22,020 nt of DNA from a virus: positions 1 to 22,020 of the IMG/VR virus record IMGVR_UViG_3300017763_000233; one strand, written 5' to 3'. A program made the translations under genes and the position numbers. Positions 1-7,536 of this stretch are shown here, one piece after another (within the stretch, counting starts at the first letter, position 1; each line of letters begins with the position of its first letter). The notes under the pieces were generated by a model. The model searched no databases and was not told the DNA's origin. It saw only the letters and a program-made list of their open reading frames with translations.

Positions 1-60
1 AGGCACAATGATCACTTCAGGTGGAAGAACGGTAAAACGATCTTTCAGAGTGAAGGTTGA
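1..60 (+). CDS. C-terminal end of an upstream ORF, possibly the end of the HNH-like gene that starts at 21895
   Basis: Frame 1 is open from the first base to TGA at 58-60 and encodes 19 residues (RHNDHFRWKNGKTIFQSEG). No start codon is visible, so the gene begins before the window, or at the other end if the molecule is circular. The frame is the same as that of the partial ORF at 21895-22020, whose last residues are GGYG. In small phage HNH proteins a GYG is usually followed by a basic residue and a short strand ending in a GK turn, which this peptide could supply. The peptide alone has no catalytic motif. Function is inferred only from that possible junction. Confidence 0.4.
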   Translation, partial: RHNDHFRWKNGKTIFQSEG

Positions 61-68
61 AACAATAC

Positions 69-109
69 ATCTATAAAAATTTTTATTAGATGGCGGGTGA
101 ACTACACCC
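69..109 (+). promoter_or_regulatory. Palindrome and short hairpin upstream of the terminase genes
   Basis: Positions 69-91 form a near-perfect palindrome: ATCTA, then TAAAAATTTTTA, then TAGAT, with one extra T at 86. Immediately after it GGGTG (95-99) pairs with CACCC (105-109) around a 5-base loop. Together they fill the space between the upstream stop codon (60) and the small terminase Shine-Dalgarno (AAGGAG just before 132). They could be a weak terminator for the upstream gene, an mRNA leader structure, or part of a packaging site. Nothing in the sequence decides between these. Confidence 0.35.
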
Positions 110-131
110 ATAAAACAAAAAGGAGAGTAAA

Positions 132-596
132 ATGACTGACAAAGAGCAGGACCTAAGGATAGTCAATCCTGAAGCAATTGAATTGAAACCAACTGCATCA
201 GCAAAAGATATAATCAACACAAAAAAAGTAGAAGACAAAGATGTTGTTGTTGAAAACATAGACACAACCAGTCTACAAGCACCAAAGAACAAAGGTGGTA
301 GACCCAAAGTCAAGGTAGATACTAAAATTATAGAAAATATGGCATCAATACATTGCACAAACAAAGAAATAGCAGAAGTATTGAGCATAAGTGTAGACAC
401 ACTACAAAGGAATTTCCCGGATTTACTACAAAAAGGCAGAGCCAACGGAAAAGCCAAGTTGAGAAGGCTACAATGGCAGAAAGCAGAAGAAGGCAATCCC
501 ACTATGCTTATCTGGTTAGGTAAACAGATGTTGGATCAAAAAGAACAGCCAATCAGCAACGAAGACAATCAACCATTACCTTGGAAAGATGAATAA
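132..596 (+). CDS. terS: Small terminase subunit (TerS)
   Basis: 154 residues. The small terminase binds phage DNA at the packaging site and hands it to the large subunit. Residues 1-53 look disordered and charged. From about residue 55 comes GRPKVKVDTKIIENMASI, then a helix-turn-helix (TNKEIAEVLSISVDTLQRNF, about 76-95), then a basic segment with LRRLQWQKAEEGNPTMLIWL and GKQMLDQKE. This architecture is typical of phage small terminases. Start chosen for its AAGGAG site at the usual distance. It overlaps the large terminase by TAATG, so the two are probably translationally coupled. Identification rests on the HTH plus C-terminal motif and position before TerL. Confidence 0.88.
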   Translation: MTDKEQDLRIVNPEAIELKPTASAKDIINTKKVEDKDVVVENIDTTSLQAPKNKGGRPKVKVDTKIIENMASIHCTNKEIAEVLSISVDTLQRNFPDLLQKGRANGKAKLRRLQWQKAEEGNPTMLIWLGKQMLDQKEQPISNEDNQPLPWKDE

Positions 597-1849
597 TGCC
601 ATTGAGTGATGCACAACAACAGGTTGCAAAAAGCAACAAAAGATTCAGAGTGCTAGTGACAGGTAGACGATTTGGTAAAACGCATTTGGCAATCAGAGAA
701 TTGTGCAAAGCGGCCGCGGAACCCAATCAATTGGTTTGGTATGTGGCACCCAGTTACAGAATGGCACGTCAGATAGTATGGGACAAGTTGAAAAAGAAAT
801 TGATTGACCTTAATTGGGTAGTCAAGTATAATGAAACAGATTTGCATTTGATATTGAAGAATGGTAGCAAGATATGTCTAAGAGGTGCAGATCATTCAGA
901 CAGTTTAAGAGGTGTAGGAATAGATTTTTTGGTGTTAGATGAATGTGCAGACATAGACAAGAAGGCTTGGACAGAAGTCCTAAGACCCACACTGTCAGAC
1001 ACACAAGGATCAGCATTGTTCACAGGTACACCAAAAGGATTGGGTAATTGGTTGCACGACATATACATAAATGCTAGGACAGACCAAGAACATTGGGCCA
1101 GTTTCCAGTTCACAACACTGGATGGTGGACAAGTGCCACAAGATGAAATTGATCAGGCCCGTAAAGATCTAGATGACAGAACATACAGACAAGAATATAT
1201 GGCAAGTTTTGAAACATACTCAGGCCAAGTGTACTACAACTTTTCAGAATCAAACATAACACAGGCCTTTATGAGAACAAACACACAGGACATACCAGAC
1301 ACATTGTTGGTGGGATTGGACTTCAACATAGATCCAATGAGTGCTTGTATAGCCTTTAGACACAATGATCAGATCATAGTGTTTGATGAAATATCAATAT
1401 TTGGTTCAAACACAGATGAATTGGTACAAGAATTAAGGACAAGATATCCAAAAAAAAGAATAATCATATATCCAGATCCTGCATCAAGACAAAGAAAAAC
1501 ATCAGCAGGTGGTAGAACAGATTTAAGTATTTTACAGAATGCTGGCTTTGAAGTCAAAGTAAGGACCAGTCACACACCCATAAGAGACAGGGTCAATGCT
1601 GTGAATAGTGCATTGAAGAGTGCTGACGGCACAATAAGATTCAAAGTGCATCCAGCCTGTAAGAATGTGTTGAAGAGCCTGCAGAAACAGATATATAAAC
1701 CAGGCACATCAATACCAGACAACAATGAGAACCTATCGCATATGGCAGATGCAACCGGATATTTGATTGATTACATATATCCTGTAAAGAAAAAGACAAT
1801 AAATAACAATATTAATACAACTTGGTCTATGCCCACAATGACAAGATAA
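596..1849 (+). CDS. terL: Large terminase subunit (TerL), ATPase and nuclease
   Basis: 417 residues, full length for the family. The N-terminal ATPase drives DNA into the prohead: Walker A is GRRFGKT at residues 23-29, Walker B is LVLDE at 112-116, and the coupling motif is FTGTPKG at 142-148. The C-terminal half is the RNase H-like nuclease that cuts concatemers, with candidate metal-binding acidic residues in GLDFNIDP, IIIYPDPASR and the late SHMADATGYLIDYI segment. It begins inside the TerS stop codon and is followed ten bases later by the portal gene. No missing motif was seen. The packaging strategy (cos or pac) cannot be read from the protein. Confidence 0.95.
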   Translation: MPLSDAQQQVAKSNKRFRVLVTGRRFGKTHLAIRELCKAAAEPNQLVWYVAPSYRMARQIVWDKLKKKLIDLNWVVKYNETDLHLILKNGSKICLRGADHSDSLRGVGIDFLVLDECADIDKKAWTEVLRPTLSDTQGSALFTGTPKGLGNWLHDIYINARTDQEHWASFQFTTLDGGQVPQDEIDQARKDLDDRTYRQEYMASFETYSGQVYYNFSESNITQAFMRTNTQDIPDTLLVGLDFNIDPMSACIAFRHNDQIIVFDEISIFGSNTDELVQELRTRYPKKRIIIYPDPASRQRKTSAGGRTDLSILQNAGFEVKVRTSHTPIRDRVNAVNSALKSADGTIRFKVHPACKNVLKSLQKQIYKPGTSIPDNNENLSHMADATGYLIDYIYPVKKKTINNNINTTWSMPTMTR

Positions 1850-1859
1850 GGACAACAGA

Positions 1860-3410
1860 ATGGCAACAACATACGATGCTTTTGACACCAATTACAGAGT
1901 AGAATATTATGGTATTTCCGTACATCCGTACTGGAAACAAAATATCTCTCGTTGGTTATACTACTCTGATTCATATCAAGGTGGTAATGAGTACAGAGAA
2001 GGTAGATATCTAACCAAATACTTTTTAGAAACAGGTGACGACTACGAAAACAGAATCAAACAGACACCACTAGACAATCACTGCAAGAGTGTGGTTGAAA
2101 CTTACAACAGTTTTTTATTTAGAACACCACCAAAGAGAACATATGGATCAATTGACAATGAACCGTCATTGAATGCTTTCTTGTCAGACGCAGACCTAGA
2201 TGGTAGAAATTTTGACTCATTTATGAGAGATGTGGCAACACAGAGTTCAATATATGGTCACGTATGGGTTATGGTAGACAAACCCAACACACAGGTGGCA
2301 ACAAGGGCAGAAGAATTACAACAACAGATCAGACCATATCTTGTTATGTTCACACCGGAAAATGTGATCGACTGGTCATACACCAGAAGACCCAGTGGTG
2401 TGTATGAACTGACAATGATCAGAATATATGAAGGCAATGACGAAAAATATGGTTATTACAGAGAGATAACACCGGAAGCAAACACACTTTATAGAAAAAA
2501 AGGTGGTATATCAAACGCACAAGAAAAAGAAGAAATAGTAGAACAAACTGCTAACAGATTGGGCCAAGTGCCTTGCGTTCCTGTATATGCACAGAGATCA
2601 AAAGTAAAAGGTATTGGTATCAGTGACATTTCAGATGTTGCGGATATGCAAAGAAGCATATACAATGAATTGAGTGAACTGGAACAGATAGTTAGAATAT
2701 CAAACCACCCATCGCTAGTGAAAACATCAGACACACAAGCGGCGGCAGGTGCAGGTGCCATAATTGATCTACCAAATGACTTGGATGCAAATTTGAAACC
2801 TTATTTGTTAGAACCATCAGGTTCAGGCATAGACAACATATTGAGTTCATTGGGATCCAAAGCAGATGCGATCAACAGAATGGCCAACCTAGGCGGTACT
2901 AGAACAACAGCAAACAGAGTTATGAGTGGTGTTGCACTAGAAACTGAATTCCAAATATTGAATGCTAGACTATCAGAGAAAGCAGACCTGTTAGAACTTG
3001 CAGAAGAACAAATTTGGAGATTGTGGTCACTGTGGCAGAACAAAGTGTGGGACGGTATGATTGATTATCCAGACAACTTCTCGATACACGACAAATCAAA
3101 CACTATCGCACTATTGAAAGAAGCAAAGAGTACCAATCCAAACAATCCTAGGTTGATAGAAGAGATTGACAATATGTTGGCCGGTGCTTTGATCAAAGAT
3201 GAAGACAGGTTAGCGGAAGTTGTTGATGCACAACAGACACCAGTGTTGAATACTGAAATGCAACATCCGCCAATGACAACACCAGAAGATATGATTGCAC
3301 ATATGAGAGCGATGTTAGAACAGGGGTACACTAATGAACAGATTATGGAACTACATCCTGAGATATCTCAATTTTTCAGTAACCAAAATGGAGGAAATGA
3401 CGATGCATAA
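1860..3410 (+). CDS. Portal protein
   Basis: 516 residues. Portal proteins form the dodecameric ring at one capsid vertex through which DNA passes. Seen here: an N-terminal segment with aromatic-rich repeats (YGISVHPYWK, SRWLYYSDSYQGG), a central alpha/beta region with FLFRTPPKR and YGHVWVMVDKP, a long helical stretch with MSGVALETEFQILNARLSEK and LEEIWRLW-like residues typical of the portal stem and wing, and a Met/Gln-rich C-terminus with LEQGYTNEQIMELHPEI. Its place directly after TerL and before the scaffold and capsid genes supports the call. A weak AAGGA site precedes the ATG. The 3' end overlaps a 30-aa basic ORF. It resembles the DUF4055-type portals, but I cannot confirm the family. 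Confidence 0.85.
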   Translation: MATTYDAFDTNYRVEYYGISVHPYWKQNISRWLYYSDSYQGGNEYREGRYLTKYFLETGDDYENRIKQTPLDNHCKSVVETYNSFLFRTPPKRTYGSIDNEPSLNAFLSDADLDGRNFDSFMRDVATQSSIYGHVWVMVDKPNTQVATRAEELQQQIRPYLVMFTPENVIDWSYTRRPSGVYELTMIRIYEGNDEKYGYYREITPEANTLYRKKGGISNAQEKEEIVEQTANRLGQVPCVPVYAQRSKVKGIGISDISDVADMQRSIYNELSELEQIVRISNHPSLVKTSDTQAAAGAGAIIDLPNDLDANLKPYLLEPSGSGIDNILSSLGSKADAINRMANLGGTRTTANRVMSGVALETEFQILNARLSEKADLLELAEEQIWRLWSLWQNKVWDGMIDYPDNFSIHDKSNTIALLKEAKSTNPNNPRLIEEIDNMLAGALIKDEDRLAEVVDAQQTPVLNTEMQHPPMTTPEDMIAHMRAMLEQGYTNEQIMELHPEISQFFSNQNGGNDDA

Positions 3411-3495
3411 AGGTAAGAAACACAAAAAAGACGACAAGAAGAAAAAATCTGGTCGTAAAATGACATCTAGAAAAAGAAAAAGTTCTAGAGGTTAG
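3403..3495 (+). CDS. 30-residue highly basic peptide
   Basis: A short ORF overlapping the last codons of the portal gene in another frame. The peptide begins MHKGKKHKKDDKKKKS and continues with GRKMTSRKRKSSRG, so more than half of the residues are Lys, Arg or His. Two upstream in-frame ATGs exist (3388, 3397), but GGAGG at 3390-3394 is well spaced for the ATG at 3403. It ends three bases before the next gene, so it fills an otherwise empty gap, which argues that it is real. It may bind DNA or RNA, or act with the portal or scaffold. No family is recognised. Confidence 0.6.
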   Translation: MHKGKKHKKDDKKKKSGRKMTSRKRKSSRG

Positions 3496-3497
3496 AG

Positions 3498-3875
3498 ATG
3501 TCAACGATCATTATGAAAGGTTGGCCTAAATATTTCCAGAGCATACAAGATGTGTGTCCCTGGAGTTATCAAGCATACAAAGATGGCAAACTAGATATCA
3601 GAGATTTTGATATAGATGCCATAATCTTTGAAGACTTTGATTGGACAGGTGATTGGAATGCCATCATATGGCAACATTGTCCATATGCCATCGATGATCT
3701 AGAATCAGTGGTAAACGATTTGAACAAAGAAAGTAAGAATTGTATATACTTTTTTTCACATCCTGCCTATACCAAAGGCAAGAACAAACAGACTTTGGTT
3801 CCTGTGATCATTCAACAAGACAAGAAACAGTTGACTGAGATCAGAAAACTAAACAAAGGCCGTAAGAAGCCATAA
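3498..3875 (+). CDS. Hypothetical protein in the portal-scaffold interval
   Basis: 125 residues, no recognised family. It starts MSTIIMKGWPKYFQSI, has a central acidic and aromatic region (DFDIDAIIFEDFDWTGDWNA), and ends with a basic tail (LTEIRKLNKGRKKP). The motif VCPWSYQAYKDGKLDI is distinctive and could serve as a search probe. It is not recognisable as a head maturation protease, which is the gene often found here. There is no signal peptide or membrane segment. An AGAGG site lies close to the ATG. Its place between portal and scaffold suggests a role in head assembly, but this is inference from position only. Confidence 0.7.
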   Translation: MSTIIMKGWPKYFQSIQDVCPWSYQAYKDGKLDIRDFDIDAIIFEDFDWTGDWNAIIWQHCPYAIDDLESVVNDLNKESKNCIYFFSHPAYTKGKNKQTLVPVIIQQDKKQLTEIRKLNKGRKKP

Positions 3876-3931
3876 ATACAACAAACAGCATATTGCTGGA
3901 GTTATACTCACAACTCAAAAGGAGGAACACA

Positions 3932-4627
3932 ATGAGTGAATTGGAAAACAACACAAACACTGAGCCAACTCAGGCTCCTGCGGAAGATACAACAGTATCA
4001 AAAGCAGAATCAGAGGCAAAAACTTTTACACAAACTGACTTAGACAAGGTCGTAGCAGATAGAGTTGCAAGAGAACGAAGGAAATACGAAAAGAAGTATG
4101 ACGGCGTTGACATTGATCAATATCAAGACCTAGTTAACAAGGCAGAAAAGGAAAGACAGGCACAATTGAAAGCCAAAGGCCATTTTGAAGAACTGCTTAA
4201 AGAACAAGCAGAAAAGAAAGATGCCCAAATCAATCAATTGATGTCACAAGTGAAGAACATCAGAGTAGATGGTGCTTTGCTAGATACTGCTAGTAAATTT
4301 AAAGCGGTCAATCCGGGACAAGTGGCGACACTTATCAAGGACCAAGTCAAATTAAATGAAACTGGCGATGTTGAAATTGTCGATCCTAAAACTGGTCAAA
4401 CAAGATATAGAGATGATGGTAATCATTACACTATTGAAGATTTGACAAATGAATTTTTAACGGCTAATCCGCATTTTGTAGCCGCTACACCATCAGGTGC
4501 AGGCACTACAAGTAAAATCGGCGATGCTGGGAGTGGTGAAAAGTTGGATATAACAAAACTGGATATGTCAAAACCCGAAGATAGAAAGGCTTATGCCCAA
4601 TATCGTAAGATAAATGATATATCATAA
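3932..4627 (+). CDS. Capsid scaffolding protein
   Basis: 231 residues from the ATG at 3932. I prefer this start over the upstream in-frame ATG at 3893 because AAAGGAGG at about 3918-3925 sits at ideal distance. Scaffold proteins guide coat subunits into a prohead and then leave. The features fit: a disordered acidic N-terminus rich in Thr, Glu and Ala, a segment FTQTDLDKVVADRVARERRK that begins a long charged coiled coil to about residue 120, and a C-terminus with LDMSKPEDRKAYAQYRKIND resembling the coat-binding helical end of scaffolds. It lies 32 bases before the major capsid gene. A small inverted repeat (CAGCA-TAT-TGCTG, 3886-3898) lies in its 56-base leader. Confidence 0.8.
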   Translation: MSELENNTNTEPTQAPAEDTTVSKAESEAKTFTQTDLDKVVADRVARERRKYEKKYDGVDIDQYQDLVNKAEKERQAQLKAKGHFEELLKEQAEKKDAQINQLMSQVKNIRVDGALLDTASKFKAVNPGQVATLIKDQVKLNETGDVEIVDPKTGQTRYRDDGNHYTIEDLTNEFLTANPHFVAATPSGAGTTSKIGDAGSGEKLDITKLDMSKPEDRKAYAQYRKINDIS

Positions 4628-4659
4628 CAAACAACTTATATTAAAAGGAAAAACATAAT

Positions 4660-5514
4660 ATGGCAGACGAAATCAAAACGATTATAAGTGGAACTAGTTC
4701 ACTAGACCATTTAGTATCAAACATTGTTGCTGAAGCACAATTTGTTGCACAGGAACAATCAATTATGAGAAACCTTGTAAAAAACTTCACAGTACCAGCA
4801 AACTCTGGAAAAGTTTTACAAGTACCGATCTACGGTAACCCAACAGCAGGATCAGTAGCAGAAGCAGACGACCTATCACCAAATGCAATCACTTCATCAG
4901 AAGCATTGATTACATTAAGTGAAATTGGTTTAATGACTAATGTATCTGATATGGCTCTTAACCACTCATCTCAAAATGTAATCGCAGATGTGGGAAGACT
5001 TTTTGGAACTGCAATCGCAAAGAAAATGGATCAATTATTAATTGCCAACTTTGCAAACTTCTCTGAAGGCCAAGGTTCAGCGGCACAAGAATTAACAGTT
5101 GACGAGATGTTCAAAGCAGTAGCAAAATTATCTACAGCGGCGGCACCAGGACCATACTACGGTGTGTTCCATCCAAAAGTGATGTACCAAATCAAAAAAG
5201 GTTTGACTAATACTTTTGCAGGTGACAGATACAGTGAACTAGCCAATGAAGCAATGAGAACTGGTTATGTCGGAACAATCGCAGGTGTACAGATTTTCGA
5301 ATCTTCTAACATCACTGTTGATGGTTCAGATGACTCAGTAGGTGCTATCTTTAGCAGAGATGCTATTGCAATGGCTATGGGATCAGAGATCAAAATAGAA
5401 ACACAAAGAGATGTATCAGCAAGAGCCACAGAAGTTGTGGGTGTTGCCACATTCGGTACAGCCGAATTACACGACTCTTATGGTGTTAAATTAACAGCGG
5501 ACTCGGCTCTTTAA
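4660..5514 (+). CDS. Major capsid protein, HK97-fold type
   Basis: 284 residues. This is the main shell protein. Its position after the scaffold, its length, and the composition (Ala/Gly/Ser/Val-rich, no cysteine, no membrane segment) fit an HK97-fold coat. Recognisable elements are LQVPIYGNPTAGSVAEAD in the expected E-loop/N-arm region, SEIGLMTNVSDMAL followed by a long helix (the spine-helix position), PGPYYGVFHPKVMYQIKKGL, and a C-terminal strand-rich part with FGTAELHDSYGVKL. Leucine codons are mostly TTA, CTT and CTA, whereas neighbours prefer TTG, consistent with selection for high expression. A strong hairpin follows the stop codon. No protease cleavage site can be claimed. Confidence 0.88.
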   Translation: MADEIKTIISGTSSLDHLVSNIVAEAQFVAQEQSIMRNLVKNFTVPANSGKVLQVPIYGNPTAGSVAEADDLSPNAITSSEALITLSEIGLMTNVSDMALNHSSQNVIADVGRLFGTAIAKKMDQLLIANFANFSEGQGSAAQELTVDEMFKAVAKLSTAAAPGPYYGVFHPKVMYQIKKGLTNTFAGDRYSELANEAMRTGYVGTIAGVQIFESSNITVDGSDDSVGAIFSRDAIAMAMGSEIKIETQRDVSARATEVVGVATFGTAELHDSYGVKLTADSAL

Positions 5515-5549
5515 TCATTAATTTGATTACGGAAACGATCACAATTATT

Positions 5550-5575
5550 TTGGGGCAGTGGCAACATTGCCCCAA
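5550..5575 (+). terminator. GNRA-looped hairpin after the major capsid gene
   Basis: TTGGGGCAGTG (5550-5560) pairs with CATTGCCCCAA (5565-5575), giving an 11-bp stem with one G-U pair and a GCAA tetraloop. It begins 36 bases after the capsid stop codon. There is no U-run after it (TATAACAAAAGG follows), so it is not a textbook intrinsic terminator. It may be a partial terminator or a 3'-end stabiliser that separates high capsid expression from the low-copy connector gene. A near-identical hairpin occurs on the minus strand at 19025-19048. Confidence 0.65.
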
Positions 5576-5595
5576 TATAACAAAAGGAGATACCA

Positions 5596-6045
5596 ATGAG
5601 CAACTATGCAACTGATTCAAACGTTCTTGAATACGAACCAAGAATAAAAGATTATGGCGTGATTGACTTCACAGCAGATCATACAAAAACAACAGCGGAT
5701 ATTCAAAGGCTTTTGAGAGTTGAATGGTGGCCTAGAGTGTCTAGAAATAATACAAGCACATATTTCTCAAATACCGGCCTAGAAATGGACAACACCAAAT
5801 TAGCGGCCGCACAATTTAATAGAGTGGCAGTGTATCACGTGTTGGCATACTACATACTACCAAAACTAACACAGCACCAAGGTGAAGATGACAGATTCTT
5901 CCAGATGATCGCTTTCTACAAGAACAAGTTCAGAGAAGAATTTGATCTAGTGTTGGCAGATGGTGTTGAATATGACTTTGATGGTGATGGTACTGTTGAA
6001 TCAGAAGAAAAACAGACCGCACATTACAACAGATTGGTTAGATAA
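5596..6045 (+). CDS. Head-tail connector (adaptor) protein with EF-hand-like loop
   Basis: 149 residues. Adaptors dock under the portal after packaging and form the neck. The call rests on position directly after the capsid gene, length, and a helical middle (KLAAAQFNRVAVYHVLAYYILPKL) followed by FFQMIAFYKNKFREEFDLVL, typical of gp6-like connectors. Residues 127-138 (DFDGDGTVESEE) match the 12-residue EF-hand calcium loop, with acidic side chains at loop positions 1, 3, 5 and 12, so calcium binding is plausible. The start has a good AAAGGAGA site. The stop overlaps the next start by TAATG. Confidence 0.75.
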   Translation: MSNYATDSNVLEYEPRIKDYGVIDFTADHTKTTADIQRLLRVEWWPRVSRNNTSTYFSNTGLEMDNTKLAAAQFNRVAVYHVLAYYILPKLTQHQGEDDRFFQMIAFYKNKFREEFDLVLADGVEYDFDGDGTVESEEKQTAHYNRLVR

Positions 6046-6491
6046 TGAGTGTAAGAGAAGATATTGCAACAGACATAGTCACAAAACTGTCAAGCATCAC
6101 TTCGCCCAACATAGTGTTGGTGACTCGTAATCCTTTCACAGTGGGGTCATTGGCCTCTACACAGTTTCCTGCAGTATTTGTTAGAACAACAGATGAAGAC
6201 AGACAAGATTTCACACAAGCAGGCCTCAGAGAAGGCATAATAGAATATGAGATAGTGGCATCAGTGAACGCAGACAGTTCAGCCACATCAACCAACAACA
6301 ACATTGACACAAAAAGAAATGAGATAATTGAAGCCATATGCGAAAAACTTGAACAAGACACCACAAGGAATTCAAAGGCCTTGCACAGTGAGATAACAAG
6401 AGTTCAAGTAGATGATGGCACAGCATTTCCAATTGGACAAGCGACTATTACCTACAGTGTTCAATATAAATACACGAGAGGAACCAATTAA
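6045..6491 (+). CDS. Tail terminator / tail completion protein
   Basis: 148 residues. This type of protein caps the tail tube and joins it to the neck. Seen here: an N-terminal helix (VREDIATDIVTKLSSI), strands with FPAVFVRTTDEDRQDF, EYEIVASVNADSS and a second helix (TKRNEIIEAICEKLEQD), ending with ITYSVQYKYTRG. This alpha-beta order, with a helix pair packed on a sheet, is usual for gpU/HK97 gp10-neighbour tail terminators. It is translationally coupled to the connector upstream and lies before the tail tube. The family assignment is by pattern and position, not by a unique motif. Confidence 0.68.
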   Translation: MSVREDIATDIVTKLSSITSPNIVLVTRNPFTVGSLASTQFPAVFVRTTDEDRQDFTQAGLREGIIEYEIVASVNADSSATSTNNNIDTKRNEIIEAICEKLEQDTTRNSKALHSEITRVQVDDGTAFPIGQATITYSVQYKYTRGTN

Positions 6492-6493
6492 TT

Positions 6494-6754
6494 ATGGCAC
6501 AAAGAATTGTATACAAAAACGGAAAAGAATTTGTTTGTGGTTTAGCACAAGCGAACAAGATGGTTGAAACTGAAGGTTGGAGTTGGACAAACTCTGCACC
6601 AGCAAAACCATCTAAAACATCTGCAAAGCCTAAGAAAGCCAAGGTCAAGGCTGACACAGATGAAATCAAAGTGGATTCACCATTCAACGATGGAGAGCCC
6701 ATAAACATAGACCTTGGACACATTGAACAAACAAATTCAAAGGAGAATGAATAA
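6494..6754 (+). CDS. Small hypothetical protein between tail terminator and tail tube
   Basis: 86 residues. The N-terminal 35 residues are ordered and short-stranded (MAQRIVYKNGKEFVCGLAQ), followed by a Lys/Ala/Pro-rich linker (PAKPSKTSAKPKKAKVKA) and an acidic tail. It starts two bases after the previous stop and overlaps the tail tube start by TAATG, so it belongs to the tail operon. No family is recognised. The linker suggests a flexible tether, for example a tail-tube accessory, but this is only a guess. Confidence 0.65.
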   Translation: MAQRIVYKNGKEFVCGLAQANKMVETEGWSWTNSAPAKPSKTSAKPKKAKVKADTDEIKVDSPFNDGEPINIDLGHIEQTNSKENE

Positions 6755-7215
6755 TGGCAACATTTACAGGACACGATGGAGTTTTAAAATTTGCTGATTC
6801 AACAGTTGACGGTGCAGGTGCATTATCAATGACTGAGATCGGTAATTTAAGAAACTTCTCAATAGAACAAACACAAGACACAGTTGAAACTACAGTTATG
6901 AACACATCTGGTTCTTACAGAACTTACAAGCCTGGTCTATCAACATTCACTATTTCAGGTGATGTGTACTACGATGGATTAGCGGCTTCTACAGTTCAAC
7001 AAAAACTAGATGAAATGGTATCTAGAGGCGGCGACGAAGGTGCGGCAACATTTGAATGTTACCCATCAGGAACTGCGGCAGGAACAGGTAACAGTAAATT
7101 GGCTGGTTCTTGCGTGATCACAAGTTTCTCAATCACAGCATCAGTTGATGGTATGGTAGAGGCTAGTTTTGCGGCACAAGGTACAGGTCCATTAGTAGTA
7201 ACAGAACTTACTTAA
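6754..7215 (+). CDS. Major tail tube protein
   Basis: 153 residues. Tube proteins stack as hexamers to make the tail shaft. The sequence is beta-rich with FTGHDGVLKFADSTV at the start, IGNLRNFSIEQTQDTVETTV, then FTISGDVYYDG, and a C-terminal strand region ending VDGMVEASFAAQGTGPLVV, which is the usual tail-tube pattern. It is the only strong tube candidate before the chaperones and tape measure. Like the capsid gene it uses TTA, CTA and CTT rather than TTG for leucine, as expected for an abundant virion protein. Confidence 0.82.
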   Translation: MATFTGHDGVLKFADSTVDGAGALSMTEIGNLRNFSIEQTQDTVETTVMNTSGSYRTYKPGLSTFTISGDVYYDGLAASTVQQKLDEMVSRGGDEGAATFECYPSGTAAGTGNSKLAGSCVITSFSITASVDGMVEASFAAQGTGPLVVTELT

Positions 7216-7227
7216 TAGGTTAGTGTT

Positions 7228-7536
7228 ATGCTGAAAGCCAGACGTGCAGGTAGTCTAGATCTTAGATCTGTTGAAAGGTCAGTTGACAAATTGATCCAAG
7301 ACGTATCCAGACAGACCATCAAAGAGGCCAAAGCAAACACACCTATCAGATCGGGCAGAGCAAGAAAAGGCTGGGCTGAGTCCAGCAAAGGACCTGGGAT
7401 GTTTGAGGTGTCAAACTCAGTTCCTTACATAGAACAACTTGAAAAAGGACGTTCCAAACAAGCACCTCGAGGCATAACCAAACCCACAGTGAGGACCATC
7501 ACTGGTGACATAAAAAATAGGAGATTATCACGATGA
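7228..7536 (+). CDS. HK97 gp10-like neck/tail completion protein
   Basis: 102 residues. The pattern is a basic N-terminal helix (SVERSVDKLIQDVSRQTIKEAK), then the characteristic ANTPIRSGRARKGWAES, a strand, and NSVPYIEQLEKGRSKQAPRG. This matches the HK97 gp10 family, which works at the head-tail joining step. Its position is unusual: the family normally lies before the tail terminator and tube, but here it follows the tube and precedes the chaperone genes. It overlaps the next start by ATGA. It may work in tail completion in this lineage. Confidence 0.75.
   Translation: MLKARRAGSLDLRSVERSVDKLIQDVSRQTIKEAKANTPIRSGRARKGWAESSKGPGMFEVSNSVPYIEQLEKGRSKQAPRGITKPTVRTITGDIKNRRLSR

Noticed and set aside
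3498-3875. Head maturation protease in the portal-scaffold interval
   Set aside because: No Ser-His-Asp/Glu protease pattern and the protein is too short and too acidic-aromatic for the S14, S49 or U35 types.
709-5812. Two GCGGCCGC (NotI) octamers, at about 710 and 5804, rare for an AT-rich genome
   Set aside because: Both are Ala-Ala-Ala codons in confident genes and are explained by avoidance of GCAGC in Ala-Ala pairs, so they are a side effect rather than sites with their own role.
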